Source of the DNA: CAKUIA01 sp044433115
Lineage (GTDB): Bacteria > Verrucomicrobiota > Verrucomicrobiia > Opitutales > Intestinicryptomonadaceae
Direction: 5' to 3'
Length of the DNA: 27,297 nucleotides
NCBI GenBank assembly: GCA_044433115.1
Contig: JAWXTY010000027.1
Location: forward strand, 1-27,297
Part shown: positions 15,828 to 24,357 of the stretch, piece by piece
How positions within the stretch are numbered: the first letter of the stretch is position 1
How the letters are laid out: each line of letters begins with the position of its first letter
Notes under the pieces: model-generated
Databases searched by the model: none
What the model was told of the DNA's origin: nothing
The model's input: the letters and a program-made list of their open reading frames with translations, nothing else
Made by a program: the position numbers and the translations under genes

Positions 15828-17543
15828 TTAGACTTCTAAGTCCTTAATAATCTGCTCCATACTAAATTCTAGTTTCTTGCCTTCTTCTAAACTATCGCTC
15901 TCGTCTTGAGCGTCTTTATATAGAGCGTTCTTTTTAGAAGCAATGTCTAAGAACAAAGAATAATACGCCTTTGCCCTAGATATATTGCCTTCATTATTAC
16001 TTATTCGTGCCAAAGCTAATAATATTTCAGGACATTCTGGAAAATCTCTATCTGCTTGCAATAAATTATCAAAAAGTGAGCCTTCGCCATCTACTAAAGC
16101 CCCAATTTTTATCTTCAACAAGACATATCTAATATTGCCCTTATCCCTTGCCAATGCTTGCTTTGCAGCCAAAAATGCGTCTATAGACATACTTTGAGCC
16201 ATATAAGCTTCAGCCAAGACTGCCCATGCTCTGCTAGAATTAGGATTTTCGGCAACCAAAGTTTGAGCAAGATTTTCAGCCTTTGAAAATTCTCCATCTT
16301 CTAATAATTTCTTAGCCTCATATATCTGCAAAGATAGCTCGCTAGTTTCTACATCTATAAGCTCTTGAGCCTTTTCTTCTGTGCTTTCTGTTTTTTCTGA
16401 ACTTTCTGAGCTTTCAGCATTTTCTGTTTCAGCTTCTTCTATAGTAGATTTTTCTGTAGCTATAGGCTTTTCTTCCTTCGCTTGTTGAGGGTCTAGCAAT
16501 GCTCTAATTTTTGCACTTTCCTTAGCTAAGGCTTCATCTTCTGCCTTTTGTTTTGCTTCTTCTTGAGCAACTTTTTCCTTTTCCTCTTCTTCTTTAGCTA
16601 TAGCTTCAAGACGCTTTTCTTCAAACTCTTGTGCTTCTTTTTCCTCTTGGGCTTTAGCTTCCTCTTCAAGACGTTTTTCTTCTTGAATTTTTGCTTCTTC
16701 TTCAAGTTTTTGAGCTTCAATTAGAGCATTTTTAGCCTCTTCTAACTTAGCCTTATAAGTCTCTATTTGCTCTTTAAGCTGAGGGTAATTTTCCTCTAAG
16801 AATGTAGGATTAGTCTCTTTTAATAATAGGTAATATTTTTCTAAATTAGTCATATCTGACTCAACTAGATATATATCTATAAGCCCTGCTAAAATCTCGC
16901 TTTTAACTTCTACGTTCTCTGCCCTACAAGCCCCTAAAGCCGACTCAAACCAAGCCTTAGCCTGAGATATATTCTTCGATTTCAAGAATAGCTTTGCAAT
17001 CTCGCAAGCCTCTGTAGTATTGGGATTTCTGCCTACATTTTTAATAAAACTCATATAAGAATTTAGAGCCTTTTGATAGAGTTTTTGCTTTTCTTGCAAA
17101 ATGGCAATTTCCTTCCAGATACTAGCATCTTTAGGGTTTACATTCAAGTAACGCTCGTAAAGAGAGAGAGCCGAATTTATAGCATTACACTCTTGATAAG
17201 CACGCCCTGCATTTAATAATAGAATTACATTTTCGCCTGAGAGCTTAAAAGCCTTTTCGAAATAGATGGCAGAAGAAGCATATTCTCCAGATTGAGAAAA
17301 TGCGTAAGCAAGTGCCTCGCAAAGAGATAGTGTTTCGCCATATTTACGATAAGCCTTTTGCAATACATCTATAGCGACCTCTGGATTACCTTCAGTTAAG
17401 TGATTGCGAGAAAGTTTCACAGCCTCATTAATATTTTGCAAACGCTGTTCTGGGCTTTCTTCTTTTTCTCCCCAAAACCAAGCTATATTCAAGCTACTAA
17501 AAATTAGGGATATTATTAGAGTTTTGATAAATTTATATTTCAT
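15828..17543 (-). CDS. Secreted TPR protein with a Glu-rich coiled coil
   Basis: From the ATG at 17543 this is a 571-aa protein with an N-terminal signal sequence (MKYKFIKTLIISLIFSSLNIAWF). Tetratricopeptide-like repeats fill about residues 40-245. A long Glu/Ala/Lys-rich helix, probably a coiled coil, spans about 257-346, followed by a Ser/Glu-rich linker to about 395. A second TPR block (SKAENLAQTLVAENPNSSRAWAVLAEAYMAQ) reaches the C terminus. TPRs bind proteins, so it may be an envelope scaffold; no specific function can be read. The frame is open to 17585, but the extra 14 codons add nothing typical. It is the first gene of the operon with dnaG (1-nt gap) and is divergent from the gene at 17613 across 69 nt. 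Confidence 0.85.
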   Translation of the reverse strand: MKYKFIKTLIISLIFSSLNIAWFWGEKEESPEQRLQNINEAVKLSRNHLTEGNPEVAIDVLQKAYRKYGETLSLCEALAYAFSQSGEYASSAIYFEKAFKLSGENVILLLNAGRAYQECNAINSALSLYERYLNVNPKDASIWKEIAILQEKQKLYQKALNSYMSFIKNVGRNPNTTEACEIAKLFLKSKNISQAKAWFESALGACRAENVEVKSEILAGLIDIYLVESDMTNLEKYYLLLKETNPTFLEENYPQLKEQIETYKAKLEEAKNALIEAQKLEEEAKIQEEKRLEEEAKAQEEKEAQEFEEKRLEAIAKEEEEKEKVAQEEAKQKAEDEALAKESAKIRALLDPQQAKEEKPIATEKSTIEEAETENAESSESSEKTESTEEKAQELIDVETSELSLQIYEAKKLLEDGEFSKAENLAQTLVAENPNSSRAWAVLAEAYMAQSMSIDAFLAAKQALARDKGNIRYVLLKIKIGALVDGEGSLFDNLLQADRDFPECPEILLALARISNNEGNISRAKAYYSLFLDIASKKNALYKDAQDESDSLEEGKKLEFSMEQIIKDLEV

Positions 17544-17612
17544 TAGAGCGTAAAATTTTCTTGTTTTAGAGAGATAATAATGCAATTATCTAAAAAATAA
17601 TCAATTAAATAT

Positions 17613-18629
17613 ATGAGATTTTTTACAAAAGCAATCTTATTTCTATTATTTACTATACTAAGCTTGGGGCTAAATAATCTTCAAGCTGAGCAAAGTGTGG
17701 TATTTGAGGGCAAGCTAGACAATTTTTCAAGACATAGTTACTATAATTGTGTCGAAAAGATTTTCAGTGCCTATGAAGCTGAATATAAGAAAATAAAGCT
17801 TGGCAAATTCAAAAAAGTTGCCTTAAAGGTTTATACTAATTCAGGGGCTGGATTGGCAACTCCCACTGCCCTAGTTGAAGCTGTAATTATAGAATTGGAA
17901 AAGCGTGGATATGAAAGAAAAAATATTGCTATTGTAGATATAAATAGACAAAAGCTTAGAGACTCTGGCTTTTTACCTAAATATGGCGAACTAAAAGCAG
18001 GACTTGCAGACAATTTTAAGGATTGCCCTGTATATGATTTAGACAGTGGCAAATACTTCGATGACGATTGGTTTTACGACAATCAAATGCCTGCAAAAGT
18101 CTCGCTATACGCAACTCAAGAGCATAGATACTCGCTTAGCTCTGAGAATATGCGAAAGAGTTACTTGCCTGTTCCCCTATTTTTAAATGTAGACTTTTGG
18201 ATAAACTTGCCTGTGGCTACTGATATGGAGTCTATTAAAATTTCAGGAGCTTTGGCAAATGCCTCTATATGGAATATGTCGAATAACGAGCGTTTCTTTA
18301 GTGCAACAGCAAACGCCCCAATTGCAGTTGCCGAAGTGATGGCTATCCCCGAGTTAAAGGAGTCGCTACTGCTAAATATTATGAGTTTTGAGCATATACA
18401 AGTTATAGGAGGTAGCGTATTTAACCACGCCTATGTCGCTAGCGATAAAAAGCTTATAGCAAGTGCAGACCCTTGTGTAATAGATAGAATTGCCTTTGAC
18501 TTTTTAAATATACATAGAAAACGCAAAGGCTTTGACTTTATAGAAGAACTGCCTGTAGTCTTTGAATACTGCAAGCAAGTTGAAGTTGGACAATATGATT
18601 TAAGTAAGGTGAAATTTAAAGCATTGTAA
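17613..18629 (+). CDS. Secreted DUF362-like protein
   Basis: This 338-aa protein has a signal peptide (about 1-25, ending NNLQAEQ). It resembles DUF362-type proteins: a conserved N-terminal block (VALKVYTNSGAGLATPTALVEAVI...KRGYERKNIAIVD), a middle INLPV...MESIKISGALAN segment, and an ASADPCVIDRIAFDFLN motif near residue 285. Some DUF362 proteins carry ferredoxin-like iron-sulfur domains, but no cysteine cluster is present here. The biochemical role is unknown. It is the first gene of a co-directional run (gaps of 13, 33, 18 and 3 nt to the following genes), with the promoter expected in the 69-nt divergent spacer. Confidence is good that the gene is real and moderate for the family. Confidence 0.6.
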   Translation: MRFFTKAILFLLFTILSLGLNNLQAEQSVVFEGKLDNFSRHSYYNCVEKIFSAYEAEYKKIKLGKFKKVALKVYTNSGAGLATPTALVEAVIIELEKRGYERKNIAIVDINRQKLRDSGFLPKYGELKAGLADNFKDCPVYDLDSGKYFDDDWFYDNQMPAKVSLYATQEHRYSLSSENMRKSYLPVPLFLNVDFWINLPVATDMESIKISGALANASIWNMSNNERFFSATANAPIAVAEVMAIPELKESLLLNIMSFEHIQVIGGSVFNHAYVASDKKLIASADPCVIDRIAFDFLNIHRKRKGFDFIEELPVVFEYCKQVEVGQYDLSKVKFKAL

Positions 18630-18642
18630 AGGTATTGTAAAT

Positions 18643-19233
18643 ATGGAAAGCATTGTAATAGATAAAAATAGAAAGGGCGACGACCTCTTCCCTCTCGTAA
18701 ATGATAAAGACGAAGTTATGGGCAGTGCCTTTAGAAGTTATGTACACGCAAATAATCTTTTGCATAGGGCTGTTCACGCTCTCGTATTTAATAGAGATGG
18801 CAAGCTTCTTATGCAGATGCGTTCTGCCCTAAAGGACAGATACCCAAGCTGTTATACTACCTCTTGCTCAGGACACGTAGACTATGGCGAGACTTATGAA
18901 ACTGCACTAATTAGAGAATTTTATGAAGAACTTGGCGTTAAAACAAAGCTTGAAGATTTTGTATACATAGGCAAAGTTGAGGCAAATTCTGAGACTGAGG
19001 GCGAATTTACAAAAGTATATGTATTTATAGAAAAAGAGGAGCTTGAATTTTCTTTCCCAGAAGAAGAAGTTTCAAGCCTAGATTATTTTAATAGAGAAGA
19101 GCTAGAAGAAAATATTGCAAAAAATCCCGAAAATTTCACAAAAAGCTTTCGATTTATATATAGTTATTTTCTTGAAAATTGCAAAAATGATAAAAATTTA
19201 CGTATAATGCTTGCAAAATTTCTAAAAAAATAA
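18643..19233 (+). CDS. NUDIX hydrolase
   Basis: This 196-aa protein carries a perfect Nudix box at residues 77-99 (G-x5-E-x7-R-E-x2-E-E-x-G: GHVDYGETYETALIREFYEELGV), which binds the metal for hydrolysis of a nucleoside diphosphate linked to another group. The preceding HRAVHALVFNRDGKLLMQMRS and SCSGHV resemble the YfcD / isopentenyl-diphosphate isomerase-like branch of the family. It lacks the full isomerase signature, so hydrolase is the safer call. It is probably cytoplasmic, since there is no signal peptide. It lies 13 nt after the DUF362-like gene and 33 nt before gltX, in an apparent operon. An AAGG at about -12 is one of the few candidate ribosome-binding sites in the window. Confidence 0.88.
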   Translation: MESIVIDKNRKGDDLFPLVNDKDEVMGSAFRSYVHANNLLHRAVHALVFNRDGKLLMQMRSALKDRYPSCYTTSCSGHVDYGETYETALIREFYEELGVKTKLEDFVYIGKVEANSETEGEFTKVYVFIEKEELEFSFPEEEVSSLDYFNREELEENIAKNPENFTKSFRFIYSYFLENCKNDKNLRIMLAKFLKK

Positions 19234-19266
19234 GATATTGGGGATTTATAAAAATAATTTAAAAAT

Positions 19267-20577
19267 ATGTCAAAAGTAAGAGTAAGATTTGCACCTAGCC
19301 CAACGGGCTTCTTTCATATAGGCAGTGCTAGAACTGCACTATTTAATTGGCTTTATGCACGCCACACTGGGGGTACATTCGTACTTCGTATAGAAGATAC
19401 AGACAAGGAAAGAAACACTCAAGAATACCTAGATGTACTCCTTAGCTCTATGAAATGGCTTGGACTAGAATGGGACGAAGGTCCTGAAGTCGGCGGCGAA
19501 TATGGTCCATATTTCCAAAGCCAAAGAGATGATATTTACTTAAAGTACCTACAAATTCTTAGAGACAATGGCAGAGCTTATGACAAAGATGGAGCTGTGT
19601 TCTTTAAAATTTCCCAAGAAAAACAAGTCCTAGCAGACGCTGTTTATGGCAATGTAGAACGCCAAGAGGAAAAGGATTTCCCTATATTTCGTTCAGATGG
19701 TTCGCCTGTATTTCACTTTGTGAATGTAGTTGATGATATTGAAATGAAAATCACTCACGTAATTCGTGGGCAAGACCACTTGACTAATACTAATAAGCAC
19801 CTAGAACTTTTTAAGGCTTTTGGAGCTGAAGTTCCTCAATTTGCACACATTCCTCTAATACTCAAGCAAGAAGGCTCTGGCAAGATGAGTAAACGTGATA
19901 AAGGTGCTTTAATTGAAGAGTATACAGACAAGTTCTTCTTGCCTGAAGCTGTGGTAAACTTCTTGTCGCTATTGGGCTGGAACCCAAAAAATGGCAAAGA
20001 GATTATGCCTACAGAAGAAATTATATCGCTCTTTGACTTCGACAATATAGTAAAGAGTAACGCTCGCTTCGATGAGAAGAAGATGAATTATTTCAATCAA
20101 GAGCATTTGAGAGCCTTAGATATAGATAAATTTGAAGTTTTAGTAAAGAAAGCATTTAATAATGATGCTCTACTAATGACTAAGGGCGAAGATTTCCTAA
20201 AGGGAGTGTTGGCTTTATGTCAAGCAAAGGTTGCGAATTTAACAGATATTAATTCCTTAATATCATATTTCTTTACAGATGAATTTGAATTTAACGAACA
20301 AGCTAAAACAAAATTACTCAAAAAGGAAAACTTCCTAGCTAGAATGAGCCAATGTTTAGAGTTAATCGAAAATGCCCAAAGCTTTGATAAAGATAGCATA
20401 TACAATATCTTTGCAAAGGCTGCAGAAGATGAGGGTATTAAAGCTTCAGAATTTTTCCCTATACTACGCTTTGCAACAACTGGACAAGCAGGAGGCCCTG
20501 AGCTATTCCCTATGCTGAGCCTATTTGGCAAAGACGAAGTAATCAAAAGAATTAAGGCAACAATTCAAAAATTTTAA
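19267..20577 (+). CDS. gltX: Glutamyl-tRNA synthetase
   Basis: This class I aminoacyl-tRNA synthetase charges tRNA-Glu in the cytoplasm. The ATP-binding HIGH motif is HIGS at residues 17-20, inside FAPSPTGFFHIGSARTALFNW. RIEDTD follows at 41-46 and the KMSKS loop is KMSKR at 206-210. HVIRGQDHL and FAHIPLIL are typical of the family. At 436 aa it is shorter than the usual 460-500. Part of the shortfall is between GRAY (102-105) and VFFKIS (111-116), where many bacterial enzymes have a Cys-containing helical segment. The C-terminal anticodon-binding region is present but compact. Whether it also charges tRNA-Gln cannot be told from the window. It lies between the NUDIX and purF-like genes in one run. 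Confidence 0.96.
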   Translation: MSKVRVRFAPSPTGFFHIGSARTALFNWLYARHTGGTFVLRIEDTDKERNTQEYLDVLLSSMKWLGLEWDEGPEVGGEYGPYFQSQRDDIYLKYLQILRDNGRAYDKDGAVFFKISQEKQVLADAVYGNVERQEEKDFPIFRSDGSPVFHFVNVVDDIEMKITHVIRGQDHLTNTNKHLELFKAFGAEVPQFAHIPLILKQEGSGKMSKRDKGALIEEYTDKFFLPEAVVNFLSLLGWNPKNGKEIMPTEEIISLFDFDNIVKSNARFDEKKMNYFNQEHLRALDIDKFEVLVKKAFNNDALLMTKGEDFLKGVLALCQAKVANLTDINSLISYFFTDEFEFNEQAKTKLLKKENFLARMSQCLELIENAQSFDKDSIYNIFAKAAEDEGIKASEFFPILRFATTGQAGGPELFPMLSLFGKDEVIKRIKATIQKF

Positions 20578-20595
20578 CTATATAAGAAATTAGAT

Positions 20596-22512
20596 ATGAG
20601 CGACTCTATTAAACACGAATGTGGTATAGCAATGATAAGGCTATTAAAGCCTCTAAGTTATTACCAAGAGAAGTACAACACTCCTCTATATGGATTTAAC
20701 AAGCTTTTCCTACTTATGGAAAAGCAACACAATAGAGGGCAAGATGGGGCTGGTATAGGTGCTATTAAATTCGATGTTAAACCAGGTAAACCTTATCTAT
20801 TTAGAGAACGCTCTGTAGAAGACACTGCTCTTAAAGACATTTTTTCTCACCAACTTAAGAGCTTTTCGAAGATGGTCAAGAATAAGATTATTAACCCTAA
20901 GAAGGCTGAGAGCGTAAAGGAAAATTTTGACTATGCTGCTGAACTTTTAATAGGACACTTAAGATATGGCACTAGTGGCAAATACGACAAGTCAACTTGC
21001 CACCCATTCTGCAGAAAAAGCACTTGGCCTGCAAGAAACTTGATGTTAGCTGGTAACTTTTCTATTACAAATCCAGAAGAGCTAAACCAACGCTTGGTAG
21101 ATAGAGGCGTACACCCTATATTTACTACAGACACACGTACTATATTAGAAGAAATCTGCTTCCACTTAGATATAGAACACGGCGAAATTTATAGAGATTT
21201 AAGAGACCAAGGCTTAAAGGGCGCTGAAGTTCTTAAGAAAATGGACGAACGCTTAGACCCTGCAAGAGTTGTAAAAGAGTCAGCAACGCACTGGGACGGC
21301 GGTTATGTATTGGCAGGTTGCATAGGCAATGGCGACGCTTTCATATTGAGAGACCCTAATGGCATTCGCCCTTGCTGGTATTATAAGAACGACGAAATCA
21401 TTGCAGTTGCCTCTGAAAGAGTTGCTCTAATGACTATATTTGAAGCCCCAGAAGAAGATATGGTAGAGCTTGAACCTTCTTCTATGCTAACTATCAAAAA
21501 GAGTGGTCAAACTATCTTGACACAATTTACTCCTCCTCAGGAAAGGAAATCTTGCTCTTTTGAAAGAATTTACTTCTCAAGAGGCAATGACCCTGAAATT
21601 TACAAGGAAAGACAAGCTTTGGGCGAGTCGCTCTGCGAACAAATTATATCGCACACAGGCTTGAATTTCAAAGATACTGTGTTCTGCTATATCCCTAATA
21701 CAGCCGAAACTGCATATTATGGTATGATGCGTGGTATGCGTAAGGCAAGACGTATGGAAGTTAAGGCTAATTTGATGGAAAAAATCAACTCTGGCAAGCA
21801 CATTACTGAAGACGACTTGGACGACTTGGTTTTGGATAACTGGCCTAGAGGCGAAAAAATCGCTCATAAGGATATTAAGCTACGTACATTTATCTCGCAA
21901 GAAAAGGATAGAGCTCAACTAGCTTCACACGTTTACGATATTACTTACGGCATTGTTAAACCTAAGGATACCCTCGTTTGCATAGACGACTCTATCGTTA
22001 GAGGTACTACTTTAAAGAAGCAAATTTTGCGTATTTTAGGTAAGCTAGACCCTAAGAAAATTGTAGTAGCTTCAACTGCTCCTCAAATTAGATACCCTGA
22101 CTGCTATGGCATTGATATGAGCGAGTTGGGCAAGTTTATTGCTTTCCAAGCTGCAATTCAATTATTGAAAGACACTGGCAAAGAAGCTCTTATCGACGAA
22201 GTTTATCAAAAATGTAAGGCTCAAGAAAACTTGCCTAGCACTGAAATGAAAAACTACGTAGACCTAATTTATAGCTCATTTACTACAGAAGAAATCACTA
22301 GAAAGATTGCTCAAATGGTTTATCCAGTTGAAACACAATGGGCTGGCGAGCTTAATTTGGTATTCCAAACTATAGAAAACTTGCATAAGTCTGTTCCAAC
22401 TTCACTTGGCGATTGGTATTTTACAGGAAACTACCCTACTGCAGGTGGCTATAAGGTATTGAATAAATCTTATATCAATTTCTACGAAAACAACGACGGA
22501 CGCTCTTATTAA
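20596..22512 (+). CDS. Amidophosphoribosyltransferase-like protein, long form
   Basis: This 638-aa protein has the two domains of PurF, which makes phosphoribosylamine from PRPP and glutamine in the first step of purine synthesis. The class II glutamine amidotransferase domain begins at Cys9 (HECGIAM), the expected nucleophile after removal of a short propeptide, and includes NRGQDGAG (46-53) and HLRYGTSG (121-128). The phosphoribosyltransferase domain carries LVCIDDSIVRGTT (460-472) and PQIRYPDCYGIDM (496-508). PurF is usually about 470-510 aa. The extra length lies in inserts (about 55-110 and 380-440) and a C-terminal tail. I recall a similar long form in Bacteroidota. It could be the sole PurF or a paralogue with another acceptor, so no symbol is given. 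Confidence 0.88.
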   Translation: MSDSIKHECGIAMIRLLKPLSYYQEKYNTPLYGFNKLFLLMEKQHNRGQDGAGIGAIKFDVKPGKPYLFRERSVEDTALKDIFSHQLKSFSKMVKNKIINPKKAESVKENFDYAAELLIGHLRYGTSGKYDKSTCHPFCRKSTWPARNLMLAGNFSITNPEELNQRLVDRGVHPIFTTDTRTILEEICFHLDIEHGEIYRDLRDQGLKGAEVLKKMDERLDPARVVKESATHWDGGYVLAGCIGNGDAFILRDPNGIRPCWYYKNDEIIAVASERVALMTIFEAPEEDMVELEPSSMLTIKKSGQTILTQFTPPQERKSCSFERIYFSRGNDPEIYKERQALGESLCEQIISHTGLNFKDTVFCYIPNTAETAYYGMMRGMRKARRMEVKANLMEKINSGKHITEDDLDDLVLDNWPRGEKIAHKDIKLRTFISQEKDRAQLASHVYDITYGIVKPKDTLVCIDDSIVRGTTLKKQILRILGKLDPKKIVVASTAPQIRYPDCYGIDMSELGKFIAFQAAIQLLKDTGKEALIDEVYQKCKAQENLPSTEMKNYVDLIYSSFTTEEITRKIAQMVYPVETQWAGELNLVFQTIENLHKSVPTSLGDWYFTGNYPTAGGYKVLNKSYINFYENNDGRSY

Positions 22513-22515
22513 TAG

Positions 22516-23706
22516 ATGAAATTTTCTAAGCTAATTCCTATCATTTTATGCTTCATTGGCTCTGCCTTATACGCTGAAGAAAGCAATGAGCTAAATGATA
22601 TTTTTTCGGAATTGGCAAATAGAAAAACTACCCAAGAAGAACTCAAGGATACCCCTGAGTATCAGCAAGAAGCGATACTTAGGAATACCTCGACTTCTTC
22701 TTTTTTCATTGTGGGCGAAGACTCCTTTGGCTTTTCTCAAATTAGGGAAATTATCACCTGTGCAGAAGGCATAATCGAGCAATATTTGGGGCTAAAAATA
22801 GGCTCTAATAATAAAATCAACTTGAGAATTATCCCCTTTAGCGATGAAAAATACGACAAGCAATTCTATATAGATACCATAGATAATGCTATGTATTTAA
22901 TGCTCAGATGGGACAAAAATCTTGAGTATGAGGCATTTAGCAAGTTCATAATGGGGGCTATGCTCCGAAAACTTAGCCAAGAGCGAAAGTTGGATAAGGA
23001 CTATGAAGTGCCATATTTCTTAGAATTATCGCTATCTATACTACTCCAAGAGAGAGCAAGGGCTATGTCCTCTGAAATGGCAAAAAAAGCATCTGAGACA
23101 AAACTTTTGAGCCTAAAAGACACGCTAAATATTAGTAGAGAAATAGGCGATATAGAGCAAAAAGACTTGAGTGCCTACTGGAATTTAATCGCCATAAATA
23201 GATTTTTCAAAGACAAGAAACTCTTGAGAGGGCTTTTGAGTAACTATCTTTTCAAGAAAGACGACTTAGATATTTATAATTATATATCAAACACATACAA
23301 AGATGGCGATGTAGAAAAATACTTTAAATGTATCATCTACAGCGAACTTAGTTCTCGAGCAGGTGGAGTTATGTCTATGCAAGACTCTGCCGAAGAATTA
23401 TTGCGACTAAGCTTCATAAGAAAAGACAGCATAAACACAGCTCTTGGCGACAAAGACATAGTCAAATATAGCGAAGATAAAGAAATTAGAAACGCTATAA
23501 AAAGACGCATAACAGAAATTAAAATACTTTTACCCAAGATAAACCCTGTATACTTTAACACCCTAATATCCTTAGGGGAAATGTTCGAAGAAGCCCTCAA
23601 CAAAGACGAAAGTGCCTTCGACGAAACTCGCCTTATATTCATAAACGAGTTCAAAAACGCCCAATACCTGCAATCTCGAGCAATCTCCCTCCTAAACGCA
23701 GAATAA
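22516..23706 (+). CDS. Secreted protein of unknown function
   Basis: This 396-aa protein has a signal peptide (MKFSKLIPIILCFIGSALYAEES; cleavage about 20). The rest is mostly helical, charged and soluble, with no transmembrane segment. I recognise no domain. The region around MYLMLRWDKNLEYEAFSKFIMGAMLRKL loosely recalls the fold of inactive peptidase-like proteins but has no HExxH motif, so no function is assigned. It starts 3 nt after the purF-like stop codon and is likely to be co-translated with it. Its last 120 nt are partly repeated in decayed form just downstream (see 23707-24192). Confidence 0.75.
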   Translation: MKFSKLIPIILCFIGSALYAEESNELNDIFSELANRKTTQEELKDTPEYQQEAILRNTSTSSFFIVGEDSFGFSQIREIITCAEGIIEQYLGLKIGSNNKINLRIIPFSDEKYDKQFYIDTIDNAMYLMLRWDKNLEYEAFSKFIMGAMLRKLSQERKLDKDYEVPYFLELSLSILLQERARAMSSEMAKKASETKLLSLKDTLNISREIGDIEQKDLSAYWNLIAINRFFKDKKLLRGLLSNYLFKKDDLDIYNYISNTYKDGDVEKYFKCIIYSELSSRAGGVMSMQDSAEELLRLSFIRKDSINTALGDKDIVKYSEDKEIRNAIKRRITEIKILLPKINPVYFNTLISLGEMFEEALNKDESAFDETRLIFINEFKNAQYLQSRAISLLNAE

Positions 23707-24192
23707 AGCTGAAGAAAACCTTTCGAAGAAGCCCTCAACAAGAACATATCCCTCTTAAACGCAGAATACCCCCTGCAATCAATTCACCACCCCCCTCTCG
23801 AAAGCAAAACAAGATAAAACTACCCCCTGCCCTGCAATCTGGAAAACCCCTATTAAAAGGTAAAACAAAGCATTTATCTCAAATAGAACCTTAGAATGTT
23901 TTCATCTTCAAGGCAAAACAAGCTCAAACACACCCTGCCCTACTCTAAAAAAGCTAAATTTTAGCATAACTTCAAACTAAAAAGCGATAAATTCCCTCTC
24001 AATAGATAAAAAGTAAAAGAAATTTTTAGCAAATAAGGGAATAAAACAAAAAAATCTCATAAAAAATCGTAGCAAACCCCTAATAAAATAGCCATATAGA
24101 GAAGAAAACACAAAAAATTGCAAAAATTGCAAAAAAAAGCTTGCCAAAGAAGAATAAATATGTCTTAATCATTCTTATATTTATTAAACAAC
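23707..24192. other. Non-coding C/A-rich stretch with decayed repeats
   Basis: No gene is seen. 23722-23741 repeats 23584-23603 exactly (20 nt), and about 23745-23768 repeats 23683-23706 with few changes, so part of the preceding gene's 3' end is duplicated. ACCCCCTGC-type strings recur at about 23768, 23822 and 23930. The plus strand is strikingly poor in G. The last 50 nt should hold the tRNA promoter; only a weak TTGCCA/CTTAAT pair (24141-24169) is visible. Confidence 0.6.
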
Positions 24193-24268
<76 letters not shown>

Positions 24269-24276
24269 TTTTAAAG

Positions 24277-24309
24277 CCCTTAAGTTTAGCGACTTAAGGG
24301 TCTTTTTTT
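24277..24309 (+). terminator. Rho-independent terminator of the tRNA gene
   Basis: CCCTTAAGT (24277-24285) and ACTTAAGGG (24292-24300) form a perfect 9-bp stem with a 6-nt loop. It is followed by TCTTTTTTT. Confidence 0.9.
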
Positions 24310-24357
24310 ACCCCACTCAAAAACTAATTTCTAGAACTCACCTTTACACTTATTACT

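Noticed and set aside
17574..17604. Promoter for the TPR-dnaG-rpoD operon
   Set aside because: TTGATT and TATTAT lie on the minus strand, but their spacing is 19 nt and the match is moderate in very AT-rich DNA.
24316..24340. Possible third MITE end
   Set aside because: The sequence AAAACTAATTTCTAGAACT resembles the right end of the 10709 copy, but it is short, AT-rich and has no partner terminal repeat.
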